Shown here piece after piece: positions 1 through 12,097 of a DNA stretch of 25,224 bases. The stretch spans positions 1-25,224 of the forward strand of contig JANQMT010000037.1 of assembly GCA_028279945.1 (NCBI GenBank). Reading direction: 5' to 3'. Made by a program: the position numbers and the translations under genes. This stretch comes from JAKSCF01 sp028279945 (GTDB lineage Bacteria > Bacillota > Clostridia > Peptostreptococcales > JAAYPU01). Positions within the stretch are counted from its first letter, which is position 1. Each line of letters starts with the position of its first letter. Under the pieces are notes generated by a model that was not told where the DNA came from, made no database searches, and saw only the letters and a program-made list of their open reading frames with translations.

Positions 1-445
1 ATGTTCTTGTTCCTACTACAATTATTTCGGGAGCATTATATACTTCCTCTACTAAATTCATAAATTTTTTTTCATCATATCTCTTTGAAAGGTTTTCTAT
101 ATTCTTTTTTTCCATTTCTATAACTCTATTTAATATGTTGTTTATTTTAGGACTTATTTCTACTGAGATTTTAAATCTATCAGTCGTTTTTAAGTCACCT
201 GTTATAGCAGTTCTTAAATTTTCACGAAAATCATTGTAGTCCAAATATCCTAACTTTTTTACAAAATCATGAATATTTTTTTCATCAACAGCCATATCTG
301 TTACGATTTCACTTAAATTCATGTAAGAAATTTTTTTATAATGATTCAGGATATATTCGGCTATTTCATTGCTGTTATTTGTCGTATCTTTATCATTTTT
401 TACTTTATCTAATATTTTTTTAGTAGATTGATCATTTACTTTCAT
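1..445 (-). CDS. MurR/RpiR-family transcriptional regulator, N-terminal part (truncated by window edge)
   Basis: This is the open 5' end of a gene reading leftward; its 3' end lies outside the window. The 148 visible codons begin MKVNDQSTKKILDKV. Residues about 25-85 fit the RpiR helix-turn-helix pattern (an 'EIAEYILNHYKKISYMNLSEI' type segment, then KKLGYLDYNDFRENL). After a linker the chain reaches PEIIVVGTRT, which looks like the first strand of a SIS sugar-phosphate-binding domain. The ATG is fixed by an upstream GGAGGA on the minus strand at about 451-456. Such proteins are DNA-binding regulators that sense a phosphosugar or a related ligand. It is divergent from the AlaDH-like/NhaC unit and could regulate it, but that is inference. 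A 16-bp palindrome sits in its own promoter. Confidence 0.75.
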   Translation of the reverse strand, partial: MKVNDQSTKKILDKVKNDKDTTNNSNEIAEYILNHYKKISYMNLSEIVTDMAVDEKNIHDFVKKLGYLDYNDFRENLRTAITGDLKTTDRFKISVEISPKINNILNRVIEMEKKNIENLSKRYDEKKFMNLVEEVYNAPEIIVVGTRT

Positions 446-468
446 ATTAATCCTCCAGTAGTTTTTGT

Positions 469-488
469 ATTATATAGAATATTCTATA
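469..488 (-). promoter_or_regulatory. Probable promoter -10 and palindromic operator of the RpiR-type gene
   Basis: A perfect 16-bp palindrome TATAGAATATTCTATA lies at 473-488. It abuts and slightly overlaps a minus-strand TATAAT (474 to 469), which would start transcription a few bases before the RpiR gene's RBS. No good -35 is seen at the usual distance. A palindrome between -35 and -10 is a typical place for autorepression. The palindrome is seen directly; the binding protein is inferred. Confidence 0.45.
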
Positions 489-511
489 CTTAATTTCTTT
501 TATCTTCAATA

Positions 512-542
512 TTGCATATCTGCAAATATTTCATTTTTGCAA
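512..542. promoter_or_regulatory. Cluster of TTGCA dyads, possible activator site for the sigma-54 promoter
   Basis: TTGCA-TATC-TGCAA forms a dyad at 512-525, and a further TTGCAA lies at 537-542. TGCAAA (521-526) and TTTGCA (536-541) also form a dyad spaced by 9 bp. The cluster lies about 65 bp upstream of the -24 element at 607, a normal distance for the enhancer of a sigma-54 activator. No such activator gene is in the window. Confidence 0.35.
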
Positions 543-606
543 CACATTTATTGCTATTTTAACTTCTTTAAATGAATCAATCAGTGAATTCAACCTCTTA
601 AGACTT

Positions 607-622
607 TGGCATTATAATTGCT
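607..622 (+). promoter_or_regulatory. Candidate sigma-54 (-24/-12) promoter
   Basis: TGGCATTATAATTGCT matches the sigma-54 consensus TGGCAY-N5-TTGCW at every defined position. Ten bases separate the GG (608-609) from the GC (620-621), as the -24/-12 class requires. The transcript would start near 634, giving a leader of about 45 nt before the ATG at 678. The same stretch contains TATAAT (613-618), but no convincing -35 lies 16-18 bp upstream, so sigma-54 is the better reading. Confidence 0.55.
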
Positions 623-677
623 CAATATAGAGCATACGGGATTTTGAAATTTTCTTAACATTTTGGAGGTGTTATCC

Positions 678-1808
678 ATGAGGGTAAAGACTTTAGGTTT
701 TCCAAGAATGATTCATGAAAGGGGTGAAAAAAGAGATTTTATTCCTTCTCTATTTAAATATTTACAAAAATATAATGGTATAGAAATTTTCCTTGAAAAT
801 ACTTACGGAGAGGGAGTAGGATATACCCATGAAGATTATCTTAAAAAAAATCCGCATATTAAATTTGTAAACCATGTAGAAGCCTTAGAAAAAGATATTG
901 TAATTGTATTAAAGGCGCCTATGGAAAATGAACTTAAACTAATGAAAAAAGGTTCGGCACTTTTTTCTATGCTGCATTACGATACACGTACTACTAGAAA
1001 TGAATTATTATTAGCACATGATATTAAAGCCTTTTCCATGGACTCTATTGAAGACGATGATAACAACCGAATGGTAGTTAATTATTATGGTACTTCAAGG
1101 GCAGGTACAAAGGTGGCCTTTTACGAATTTAAAAAGAGATTTGAAAATTTTTCATTAGTTTCCCGAAAACCTTTAATGGCTACAATAATAGGTATGGGAG
1201 GTGTAGGCTTAAATAGTGCGAAAGCCTTTGAAGAGTTTAGTGATAAAGAATTTTTAGATAGTAATGTTTCCGGAGTGATGATTAGAATGCTTCCCAGAAG
1301 TATTACCAAAGACCTGGATGCACTAAAGGAAATACTTAAAGATACTGATATTTTAGTAGATGCAAGCAAAAGATTAGATACTTCGAAGCCAATTCTACCC
1401 AACAATTTAATATTGGCTTTACCTGACCATGCAATAATTCTTGATTTATCCGCTGATCCATATAATACTCAAATATCTCCAAAACAAGTTAAAGGAATAG
1501 AAGGTATTCCGACTGGTAACCTAGAAAAATATATTATAGAAATTAATGACAAGCTCTATGACTCAGTCCCCCATGGAATAAACTCAGAAAATAGAAGAGT
1601 TGTTGTAAGTTGCAACGCTTGGCCTGGAGTTGATCCGGTCGATTCTATGATGACCTATGAAAAACAGCTTCGCAATTTCCTAAAAATATTAGTAGAAAAG
1701 GATCTTAATTCTCTCAGTATTGATAGTGAAGATTTATTTGAAAGGGCACTGGTTAGATCATCTCTAAATTATTATATGAAATCTAAAAGTTCTTTAGTAG
1801 AAGTATAA
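678..1808 (+). CDS. Alanine dehydrogenase/PNT-family NAD(P)-dependent dehydrogenase
   Basis: A 376-aa cytosolic enzyme related to alanine dehydrogenase (L-alanine + NAD = pyruvate + ammonia + NADH), whose usual length is about 370 aa. The N-terminal catalytic-domain pattern is present: GFPRMIHERGEKRDFIP, a TYGEGVGYTHEDYL segment, a lysine in VIVLKAP (about residue 79) and a histidine in SMLHYDTR (about 100). A glycine-rich nucleotide loop IIGMGGVG follows at about 170-177. The chosen ATG has GGAGGTG six bases upstream; a TTG in frame at 663 overlaps that RBS and is rejected. The segment after the loop lacks the usual acidic end of the second Rossmann strand, so cofactor and substrate are uncertain. 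It could be an alanine, opine or other amino-acid dehydrogenase. Transcribed with the NhaC-type transporter 85 bp downstream. Confidence 0.65.
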   Translation: MRVKTLGFPRMIHERGEKRDFIPSLFKYLQKYNGIEIFLENTYGEGVGYTHEDYLKKNPHIKFVNHVEALEKDIVIVLKAPMENELKLMKKGSALFSMLHYDTRTTRNELLLAHDIKAFSMDSIEDDDNNRMVVNYYGTSRAGTKVAFYEFKKRFENFSLVSRKPLMATIIGMGGVGLNSAKAFEEFSDKEFLDSNVSGVMIRMLPRSITKDLDALKEILKDTDILVDASKRLDTSKPILPNNLILALPDHAIILDLSADPYNTQISPKQVKGIEGIPTGNLEKYIIEINDKLYDSVPHGINSENRRVVVSCNAWPGVDPVDSMMTYEKQLRNFLKILVEKDLNSLSIDSEDLFERALVRSSLNYYMKSKSSLVEV

Positions 1809-1893
1809 CACCTTTTTAAGTGAATCATGACTATATAAATATTTGCCTTAATTTTTCTTAATTTTAAACAATGTATTTAAAGGAGGTTTTTTT

Positions 1894-3426
1894 ATGGAGC
1901 ATTACGGCATACTTTCTATTGTTCCACCTGTTCTAGCCATACTTCTAGCAGTAAGGACAAAAAATGTAATTCTATCTTTAATATGTGGATTGTTATTTGG
2001 TGCTACGGTATTATCTGGGTGGAATCCCTTTTTAGGTTTTTATTCTATACTTCAAGATTATGTTTACGTAGAGATAGCAAAACCTTGGCAAGCACAATCT
2101 TTAACAAATTTATTGATTATTGGTGCATTTGTTTCCCTTATAAGTGCATCCGGCGGAACGATAGCCTTTGCTAAAAAATTTTCAAAGATCATAAGTTCAA
2201 AAAGAAGAGCGGAACTATCTATGTGGTTCGGCGGCATTTTTGTTTGGTTTTCCGATTCTGCAAATTCCTTATTAGTGGGGCCTGTTTTTCAGTCTATGGG
2301 AGATAAAATGAAGGTGTCAAGAGAAAAATTTGCCTATATACTTGATGCGACATCCTCTCCTATTTGTGCATTAATCCCAATTATAAGCTGGGGAGTTTAT
2401 ATAATGGGTCTTATAAATAGTGAATTAGAGGCTTTATCTATTACAGATATGACCAGTTGGGATGTCTTTGTTAGAGCTGTTCCATTTCAATTTTACAGCT
2501 GGTTGACTCTGGCCATGGTAGGTTACATAGCCTATACTCAGTTTGACTACGGACCCATGCTTGATGCACAAAAAAGAGCTGAATTTGGTAAAGTTCTAAG
2601 AGATGGTGCAGTTCCCTTGAGAAACACTGAAGATATAACACTTCCTGAGGGGGTAGAAGCTAAAGCTTCAACGATGATTCTGCCTCTGATAGCTTTATTA
2701 TGTGTTATGTTTTTTATATTTATAAAAAATGGATTTCCATTTGAAAAACTTGAAGGCACTACAATCAGACTAGGTATTGCAAGTGGTTTTATTACCGGAG
2801 CTATTATTTGTATCTTCTTATCTGTTAGGAATGGAATTATGACCTTAAAAGCGGCTCAAGATAATATATTTAATGGTATGAAGGGTATGGTATACCTAAT
2901 GGTAGTCATGATATTTGCTTGGTCTTTGGGTAGTGTTTGTAAAGCTATGGGTACTGCAAACTATATCATTGATGTTACAAATGAATTTTTAAACCCCGCT
3001 TTCTTACCGGTAATCGTATTTATAATTGCAGCTGCTATGTCATTAGCAACAGGGTCATCGTGGGGTCCGTATGCTATATTAATGCCAATAGCTATCCCTA
3101 TGGCCCTTACTATGGACGCTCCTTTATACGTTACTGTAGCTGCAGTTATAAGCGGTGGATTATTTGGTGATCATTGCTCACCGCTGTCCGATACAACTAT
3201 TTTAGCCTCTATGGGAGCAGCATGTGATCATATCGACCATTTTAAAACACAATTTCCTTATGCTTTAACAGTTGCTTTTGTAGCTGCTATATTGTTTGCA
3301 ATTGCTGGTTTTACAGAAAACGCTATACTTACAATACCTGGTTTAATAGGATTAGGAATTCTTGTATATGCCCTTCATAAAATCTCAATGAATAATTATA
3401 AAAAGCAATATACAAGCAAAGCGTAA
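1894..3426 (+). CDS. NhaC-family Na+/H+ antiporter or Na+-coupled transporter
   Basis: A 510-aa polytopic membrane protein of the NhaC/Na_H_antiporter family, with roughly a dozen hydrophobic segments from residue 7 to 495. Family-like stretches include the polar WFSDSANSLLVGPVF (about 115-130), DATSSPICALIPIISW, and the C-terminal LATGSSWGPYAILMPIAIP and GGLFGDHCSPLSDTTILAS. The latter two match the conserved ion-path repeats. GGAGG lies just before the ATG. Members exchange sodium for protons, and many co-transport organic acids or amino acids (for example malate/lactate exchange by MleN). Placement after an amino-acid-dehydrogenase-like gene suggests amino-acid uptake or sodium cycling, but the substrate cannot be read from sequence. 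Confidence 0.8.
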   Translation: MEHYGILSIVPPVLAILLAVRTKNVILSLICGLLFGATVLSGWNPFLGFYSILQDYVYVEIAKPWQAQSLTNLLIIGAFVSLISASGGTIAFAKKFSKIISSKRRAELSMWFGGIFVWFSDSANSLLVGPVFQSMGDKMKVSREKFAYILDATSSPICALIPIISWGVYIMGLINSELEALSITDMTSWDVFVRAVPFQFYSWLTLAMVGYIAYTQFDYGPMLDAQKRAEFGKVLRDGAVPLRNTEDITLPEGVEAKASTMILPLIALLCVMFFIFIKNGFPFEKLEGTTIRLGIASGFITGAIICIFLSVRNGIMTLKAAQDNIFNGMKGMVYLMVVMIFAWSLGSVCKAMGTANYIIDVTNEFLNPAFLPVIVFIIAAAMSLATGSSWGPYAILMPIAIPMALTMDAPLYVTVAAVISGGLFGDHCSPLSDTTILASMGAACDHIDHFKTQFPYALTVAFVAAILFAIAGFTENAILTIPGLIGLGILVYALHKISMNNYKKQYTSKA

Positions 3427-3497
3427 GCTTATCTAACCAATATATAAGAAAAAAAGTATGATACGAACATTGTGTTGTCAAACCCTTATATTAAACG

Positions 3498-3532
3498 CGT
3501 ATATGCGAACAAAAGCATATACGTTTTTTTTT
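3498..3532 (+). terminator. Rho-independent terminator of the AlaDH-like/NhaC unit
   Basis: A perfect 9-bp stem CGTATATGC / GCATATACG (3498-3506 with 3515-3523), an 8-nt loop, then nine T residues. It lies 71 bp after the transporter stop codon and isolates the unit from gltB. Confidence 0.85.
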
Positions 3533-3591
3533 ATGAAAAGAAGTTGGGATTTATGACTGTGGAAAAGTAAAGTTCTAAAAAACCTGTTGAA

Positions 3592-3605
3592 AGTAAACGG
3601 TTTCA
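3592..3605. promoter_or_regulatory. Catabolite-responsive element (cre), distal copy
   Basis: AGTAAACGGTTTCA matches the CcpA cre consensus TGWNANCGNTNWCA at all defined positions except the first T. It is centred 48 bp upstream of a second box, and both precede the gltB promoter. CcpA with HPr-Ser-P is the known binder of such boxes; its action here is inferred. Confidence 0.5.
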
Positions 3606-3639
3606 TAATCCATCTAAAAAAAAAATAAATTATTTTTTA

Positions 3640-3653
3640 AGAAAACGCTTTCA
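3640..3653. promoter_or_regulatory. Catabolite-responsive element (cre), promoter-proximal copy
   Basis: AGAAAACGCTTTCA has the symmetric core of a strong cre box and differs from the consensus only at the first base. It ends 3 bp before the -35 hexamer of the gltB promoter. That position is compatible with activation by CcpA from upstream, or with interference with polymerase. Confidence 0.6.
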
Positions 3654-3656
3654 GGT

Positions 3657-3685
3657 TTGACAGGGAATAGTGGTTTGAATATACT
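3657..3685 (+). promoter_or_regulatory. Sigma-A promoter of gltBD
   Basis: TTGACA (3657-3662), a 17-bp spacer, then TATACT (3680-3685): a perfect -35 and a five-of-six -10. Start of transcription is expected near 3692, giving a leader of about 70 nt. A short palindrome ATTGTT-AA-AACAAT (3687-3700) covers the start point and could be another operator. Confidence 0.8.
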
Positions 3686-3760
3686 GATTGTTAAAACAAT
3701 AACTGCGAATATTTATTATTGATATAAAAATAAAGTTCGAGCAATAGGAGGTTGATGGAA

Positions 3761-8274
<4,514 letters not shown>

Positions 8275-8275
<1 letters not shown>

Positions 8276-9696
8276 TGGAGAAGAGAGACGGCTTTTTAAA
8301 ATATAAAAGAGAGAATGCAAAAAAAATATCTGTAGATGAAAGAATTAAGAATTACAAAGAGTTTTATGTGCCTCAACCCGAAGAAGACATTAAGAAACAA
8401 GCTTCCCGTTGTATGGATTGTGGCATTGCCTATTGCAATCATGCTTGTCCTTTAGGAAATGAGATACCGGATATAAGTTACTTAGTTTCAAAGGGACAAT
8501 GGAAAAGGGCTCTGGATATTCTTCAAAGCAAAAATAATTTTCCGGAATTTACAGGGAGATTATGTCCGGCTTTATGTGAGGCTTCGTGTACATTGTCGAT
8601 TAACGATGATCCTAATATAAGTAAAGAAATTGAATTAAGCGTAGTAGAAAAAGGTTTTAAAGAAGGCTGGATTAAACCGCTTTTACCATTAATTAAAACA
8701 GGATACAAGGTTGCTGTAATCGGCTCCGGTCCATCTGGACTTGCTGCAGCACAAATACTTGCAAGGGCAGGTCATGATGTAACCGTATTTGAAAGAGCAG
8801 AAGAAATAGGTGGTATTTTAGCAATCGGCATTCCGGATTATAAGCTTGAAAAGTATGTTATCAAGAGAAGAATTGACCAATTAAAGGATGAAGGCATCAA
8901 GTTTAAGACCAATACAAATGTTGGTGAAGATATCTCGGTTCATGAAGTAAGGGAGAAATTCGACGCGGTTTGCTTAGCAGGAGGGTCTACGGTTCCAAGA
9001 GACTTAGATGTTAAAGGGAGAATGTTAAAAGGTATTCATTTTGCTATGGATTACTTATCTCAGCAAAACTTTATTAATAAAGGAAAAGAAATTAACGAAG
9101 AACGCATTGATGCAAAAGGTAAAAACGTTGTGATTATTGGTGGTGGAGACACCGGTGCAGACTGCTTGGGTGTTGCTGTCCGCCAAGGGGCAAAAAATAT
9201 TTATCAATTGGAAATGATGCCAAAGCCTCCAACCAAAAGGACTGAAAAAATGCCTTGGCCCTCATGGCCAATGATTTTAAGAAGCAATACTGCTCATGAA
9301 GAGGGCGGCGAAAGGGATTGGAGTATTGGAACAAAATATTTTTCCGGAGAAAACGGGCAGGTTAAAAAAGTTCATTGTGTTAAGCTGGAATGGACTGAGG
9401 ATGAAAAAGGCAGACGCTCTATGCAAGAAATAGAAGGCAGTGAGTTTGAACTGGACGCGGATATTGTATTGTTTGCCATGGGGTTTTTGCATCCTGAACA
9501 GCATCAAATGATCAAAAGATTTGACATTGAATTGGATGAGCGCGGGAATGTTAAGACCAACCAAAAATATATGACAAATATTGAAGGCGTATTTGCGGCA
9601 GGAGACATGAGAACCGGGCAGTCTTTGGTATGTAAAGCTATTTCAGATGGAAGACATGCAGCAGAAGCTATAGATAACTATTTAAAACATAAGTAA
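8275..9696 (+). CDS. gltD: Glutamate synthase (NADPH), small subunit
   Basis: A 473-aa flavoprotein that oxidises NADPH and passes electrons to GltB through iron-sulfur clusters. The N-terminal cysteines are CMDCGIAYCNHAC (Cys46, 49, 54, 58) and CPALCEASC (Cys97, 101, 105), which hold the 4Fe-4S clusters. The FAD loop is GSGPSG (150-155) with Glu173 ending the second strand. The NADPH loop is GGGDTG (289-294). The C-terminal GVFAAGDMRTG motif contacts FAD. The ATG shares its A with the gltB stop codon, and AGGGGTG lies just upstream, so the two subunits are translationally coupled for a fixed ratio. The length is standard. Confidence 0.97.
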
Positions 9697-9714
9697 TCAT
9701 AAAAATGATATTAA

Positions 9715-9750
9715 AAAGGCAAATCTACTATTTTAGTGATTTGCCTTTAT
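9715..9750. terminator. Bidirectional terminator between gltD and the BtpA/SgcQ gene
   Basis: Stem AAAGGCAAATC / GATTTGCCTTT (9715-9725 with 9738-9748), extended by an inner ACTA/TAGT pairing. A-rich sequence precedes and T-rich sequence follows, so it can work on both strands. It lies between two converging genes. Confidence 0.8.
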
Positions 9751-9751
9751 G

Positions 9752-10558
9752 CTATGCCCTAAAGCTTTTAACAACATCCATAAATTCTTTGACCCGTTTT
9801 TTATCAACGTGATTTTCGAATTTTCCCTCATATTTAAAAGTTGTACCGACTACGCACCCATCTGCAATGGTTAATTGTTCTTGTACGTTATTTTTATTGG
9901 CACCTGTGTTTGCAAAAACAACAGTATCCGGTACGGTGTCCTTTACAATTTTTAATGTAGTAGAATCGGCTTGAGCTCCGGCTATAATTCCAGAAACGCA
10001 TAGTGCATCAGGCCTGTTGTTAAAGACAGTGGACTTTGCAATGCTGGCAACGTCTCTATCAGCCATGTATTGTGCAGCTTCAGGGACAATATTAAATAGT
10101 AGTTTTACGTCGGAAGCGCCGATATGGTGCTGATGTCGAACCGTTTCTCCTACATTTGTATTCCATAGCCCAAAGTCACTGGCATAAACGCCGGTAAATA
10201 TTTCTCTAACAAATTTAGCATCTGTTGCTACGGCTAAGTCTAAACTTTTCTTAGCATCCCAAAGAACATTAACGCCATAAGGGATTCCGATACTGGGTTG
10301 AAGCTCTCCTATGATTCTTGCCATTGCTGCAACGGTTTCGGTGTTAACATCCGTTAAGTAAGGAAGGCTGAATTCATTTGAAAACATAACAGCATCTACA
10401 CCGCCTTCTTGTAAGCTTTCTAAATCGGTTTTTGCCATCTCAATGACATATTTCATACCTTTCTGGGAATCATAATTGGGATCACCAGGTAATGGCAAAA
10501 AATGACACATTGCTATAATTGCTTTTTCTGTACCGATAACATCTTGTAACCAACTCAT
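9752..10558 (-). CDS. BtpA/SgcQ-family protein
   Basis: A 268-aa protein of the BtpA family, with a predicted TIM-barrel fold. It resembles E. coli SgcQ in length and motifs: AIIAMCHFLPLPGDPNYD near the start, GGVDAVMFSNEFSLPY, and the ending block with VFANTGANKNN and DGCVVGTTFKYEG. The last block resembles the phosphate-binding end of such barrels. The family reaction is not established, although its members recur in sugar operons. The ATG at 10558 has AAAGGAC eight bases upstream, so the longer TTG start at 10576 is rejected. It is the last gene of the minus-strand sugar locus, 26 bp after the kinase. A role late in catabolism of the phosphorylated sugar is an inference. Confidence 0.8.
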   Translation of the reverse strand: MSWLQDVIGTEKAIIAMCHFLPLPGDPNYDSQKGMKYVIEMAKTDLESLQEGGVDAVMFSNEFSLPYLTDVNTETVAAMARIIGELQPSIGIPYGVNVLWDAKKSLDLAVATDAKFVREIFTGVYASDFGLWNTNVGETVRHQHHIGASDVKLLFNIVPEAAQYMADRDVASIAKSTVFNNRPDALCVSGIIAGAQADSTTLKIVKDTVPDTVVFANTGANKNNVQEQLTIADGCVVGTTFKYEGKFENHVDKKRVKEFMDVVKSFRA

Positions 10559-10584
10559 TGATTCACGTCCTTTCAAAAATCTGC

Positions 10585-12090
10585 TTATAATAATTCCTTA
10601 GTGCTGTTGTACAATCTATAATATTTTTCTTGATAAGATTTATAGATTTTATTGTGGTTTGGATTAGGTTGTATTTGACTATCATACTGTACCCATTGGC
10701 TGATATCTTTGTAAGAGTGGTATAGACCTATACCCATTGCAGCCAAATATGCATCCCCATAAGCTGCACCAATTGTTGTCTTTGGTACGTATTGTTCAAA
10801 TCCTCCGATATCACTTACAATTTGCAGCCATTCTTTATTTTTTGTCCCTCCTCCAACGGCTACCGTTTTATTTGGGTAGGCATCCATCTCATTGAAAACA
10901 TCAAAATGCTGAGATATACCATAGCCAACACTCTCTAAAATGGCTTTATATATATGCTCCCTGGAATGGGTTAAATCAAGCCCGAAAATAATGCCTTTGG
11001 CATCAGGGTTGTTAATAGGTGTTCTTTCACCGCTGAAATAAGGCAGTACGACCAATCCTTTTGAGCCTGGAGGTATATCCTTAATATTTTCTGCTAAGAC
11101 TTTAAAAGCGCTTTGGGCGGTAGTTTTTTCTTTTGCAATGAGTTCTTTAGCAAAGTTTTCTTTGAACCATACGGTTAAAGCACCTGTAGTAGCCATACCG
11201 CCCATCACCGCATAGGTGTTAGGGAAAAGGAAAGGGGCTGCCCATAAGCGAGCATCTTTTTTAGGAGCGGCTGTCACATTAATTAAAAACATGGTTGTGC
11301 CGTACATTAACATCAAATTCCCCGGTTCTGTTACCCCTGCGCTGATGGCTTCGGCTGCTGCATCAATAGTACCGCAAATAACAGGTGTTCCTACAGCTAA
11401 TTCTGTCTCACTATGGGCTTCCTTTGAAATGGTGCCTGCTATTTCAGATGACCACATAATTTTAGGTAATCGATTGACTTCTACAATGCCTTGGCACAAT
11501 GAATGGTTCCATTGATTGGCATCAAAATCATATAAAGGTGTAAAAGTAGAAGCGCTGTAATGATCAATAACGTACCGGCCGGTAAGTTTTGCAACCAAAT
11601 AAGTTGTACCTGTAACAAATTTATGAGCGTCTTTGTATATGTGGGGCTTGTTTTTTTTAAGCCATAAAATTTTAGGGCCCACTGCCTGAGTTGAAAGTGG
11701 ATTGGCACATTTTGAAAACACATTTTCTGTGCCAATACTATTTTCCAATTCACATATTTCTTCTTTTGAGCGTGTGTCTATACCATATAAAATGGCATTA
11801 TGTAAAGGATTGCAGTTTTGATCTACAGCTAACAAATCGGGTCCAATAGCACTGCATCCTACAGCTGCTATTTGATTTGGATCTAAGTTGGATTGTTGGA
11901 TTAAATCTTTAGAGATAGAACATAAGTCACCCCACCAGGTTTTTTCAGCATCATGTTCTGCCCAACCTGATTTTGGAATAATAAGGTCATGTTCTTTTGT
12001 GCTTTCAGCTGCAATATGACCATGTGCATCTACAAGTACACCTTTTGATGAGTAGGTACCAATATCTATGCCCATTAAATATTTAGACAT
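10585..12090 (-). CDS. FGGY-family carbohydrate kinase
   Basis: A 501-aa ATP-dependent sugar kinase of the xylulokinase/gluconokinase type, at full family length. The N-terminal ATPase-fold phosphate loop is GIDIGTYSSKGVLVD (residues 7-21). A substrate-side GIDTRS is at about 103-108. The likely catalytic base is Asp243 in CGTIDAAAEA, and the C-terminal adenosine motif is AVGGGTKNKEWLQIVSDI. It should phosphorylate the sugar imported by the ABC system of the same locus; the sugar is not deducible. The ATG lies seven bases after the M42 stop codon, with AAAGG directly against it. Translation probably depends on coupling to the upstream gene. The second ATG (codon 6) is a less likely start. Confidence 0.9.
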   Translation of the reverse strand: MSKYLMGIDIGTYSSKGVLVDAHGHIAAESTKEHDLIIPKSGWAEHDAEKTWWGDLCSISKDLIQQSNLDPNQIAAVGCSAIGPDLLAVDQNCNPLHNAILYGIDTRSKEEICELENSIGTENVFSKCANPLSTQAVGPKILWLKKNKPHIYKDAHKFVTGTTYLVAKLTGRYVIDHYSASTFTPLYDFDANQWNHSLCQGIVEVNRLPKIMWSSEIAGTISKEAHSETELAVGTPVICGTIDAAAEAISAGVTEPGNLMLMYGTTMFLINVTAAPKKDARLWAAPFLFPNTYAVMGGMATTGALTVWFKENFAKELIAKEKTTAQSAFKVLAENIKDIPPGSKGLVVLPYFSGERTPINNPDAKGIIFGLDLTHSREHIYKAILESVGYGISQHFDVFNEMDAYPNKTVAVGGGTKNKEWLQIVSDIGGFEQYVPKTTIGAAYGDAYLAAMGIGLYHSYKDISQWVQYDSQIQPNPNHNKIYKSYQEKYYRLYNSTKELL

Positions 12091-12097
12091 CCTTTAA

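Noticed and set aside
663..677. TTG start extending the AlaDH-like protein by five residues
   Set aside because: The TTG overlaps the GGAGGTG that serves the ATG at 678, so it would have no RBS of its own.
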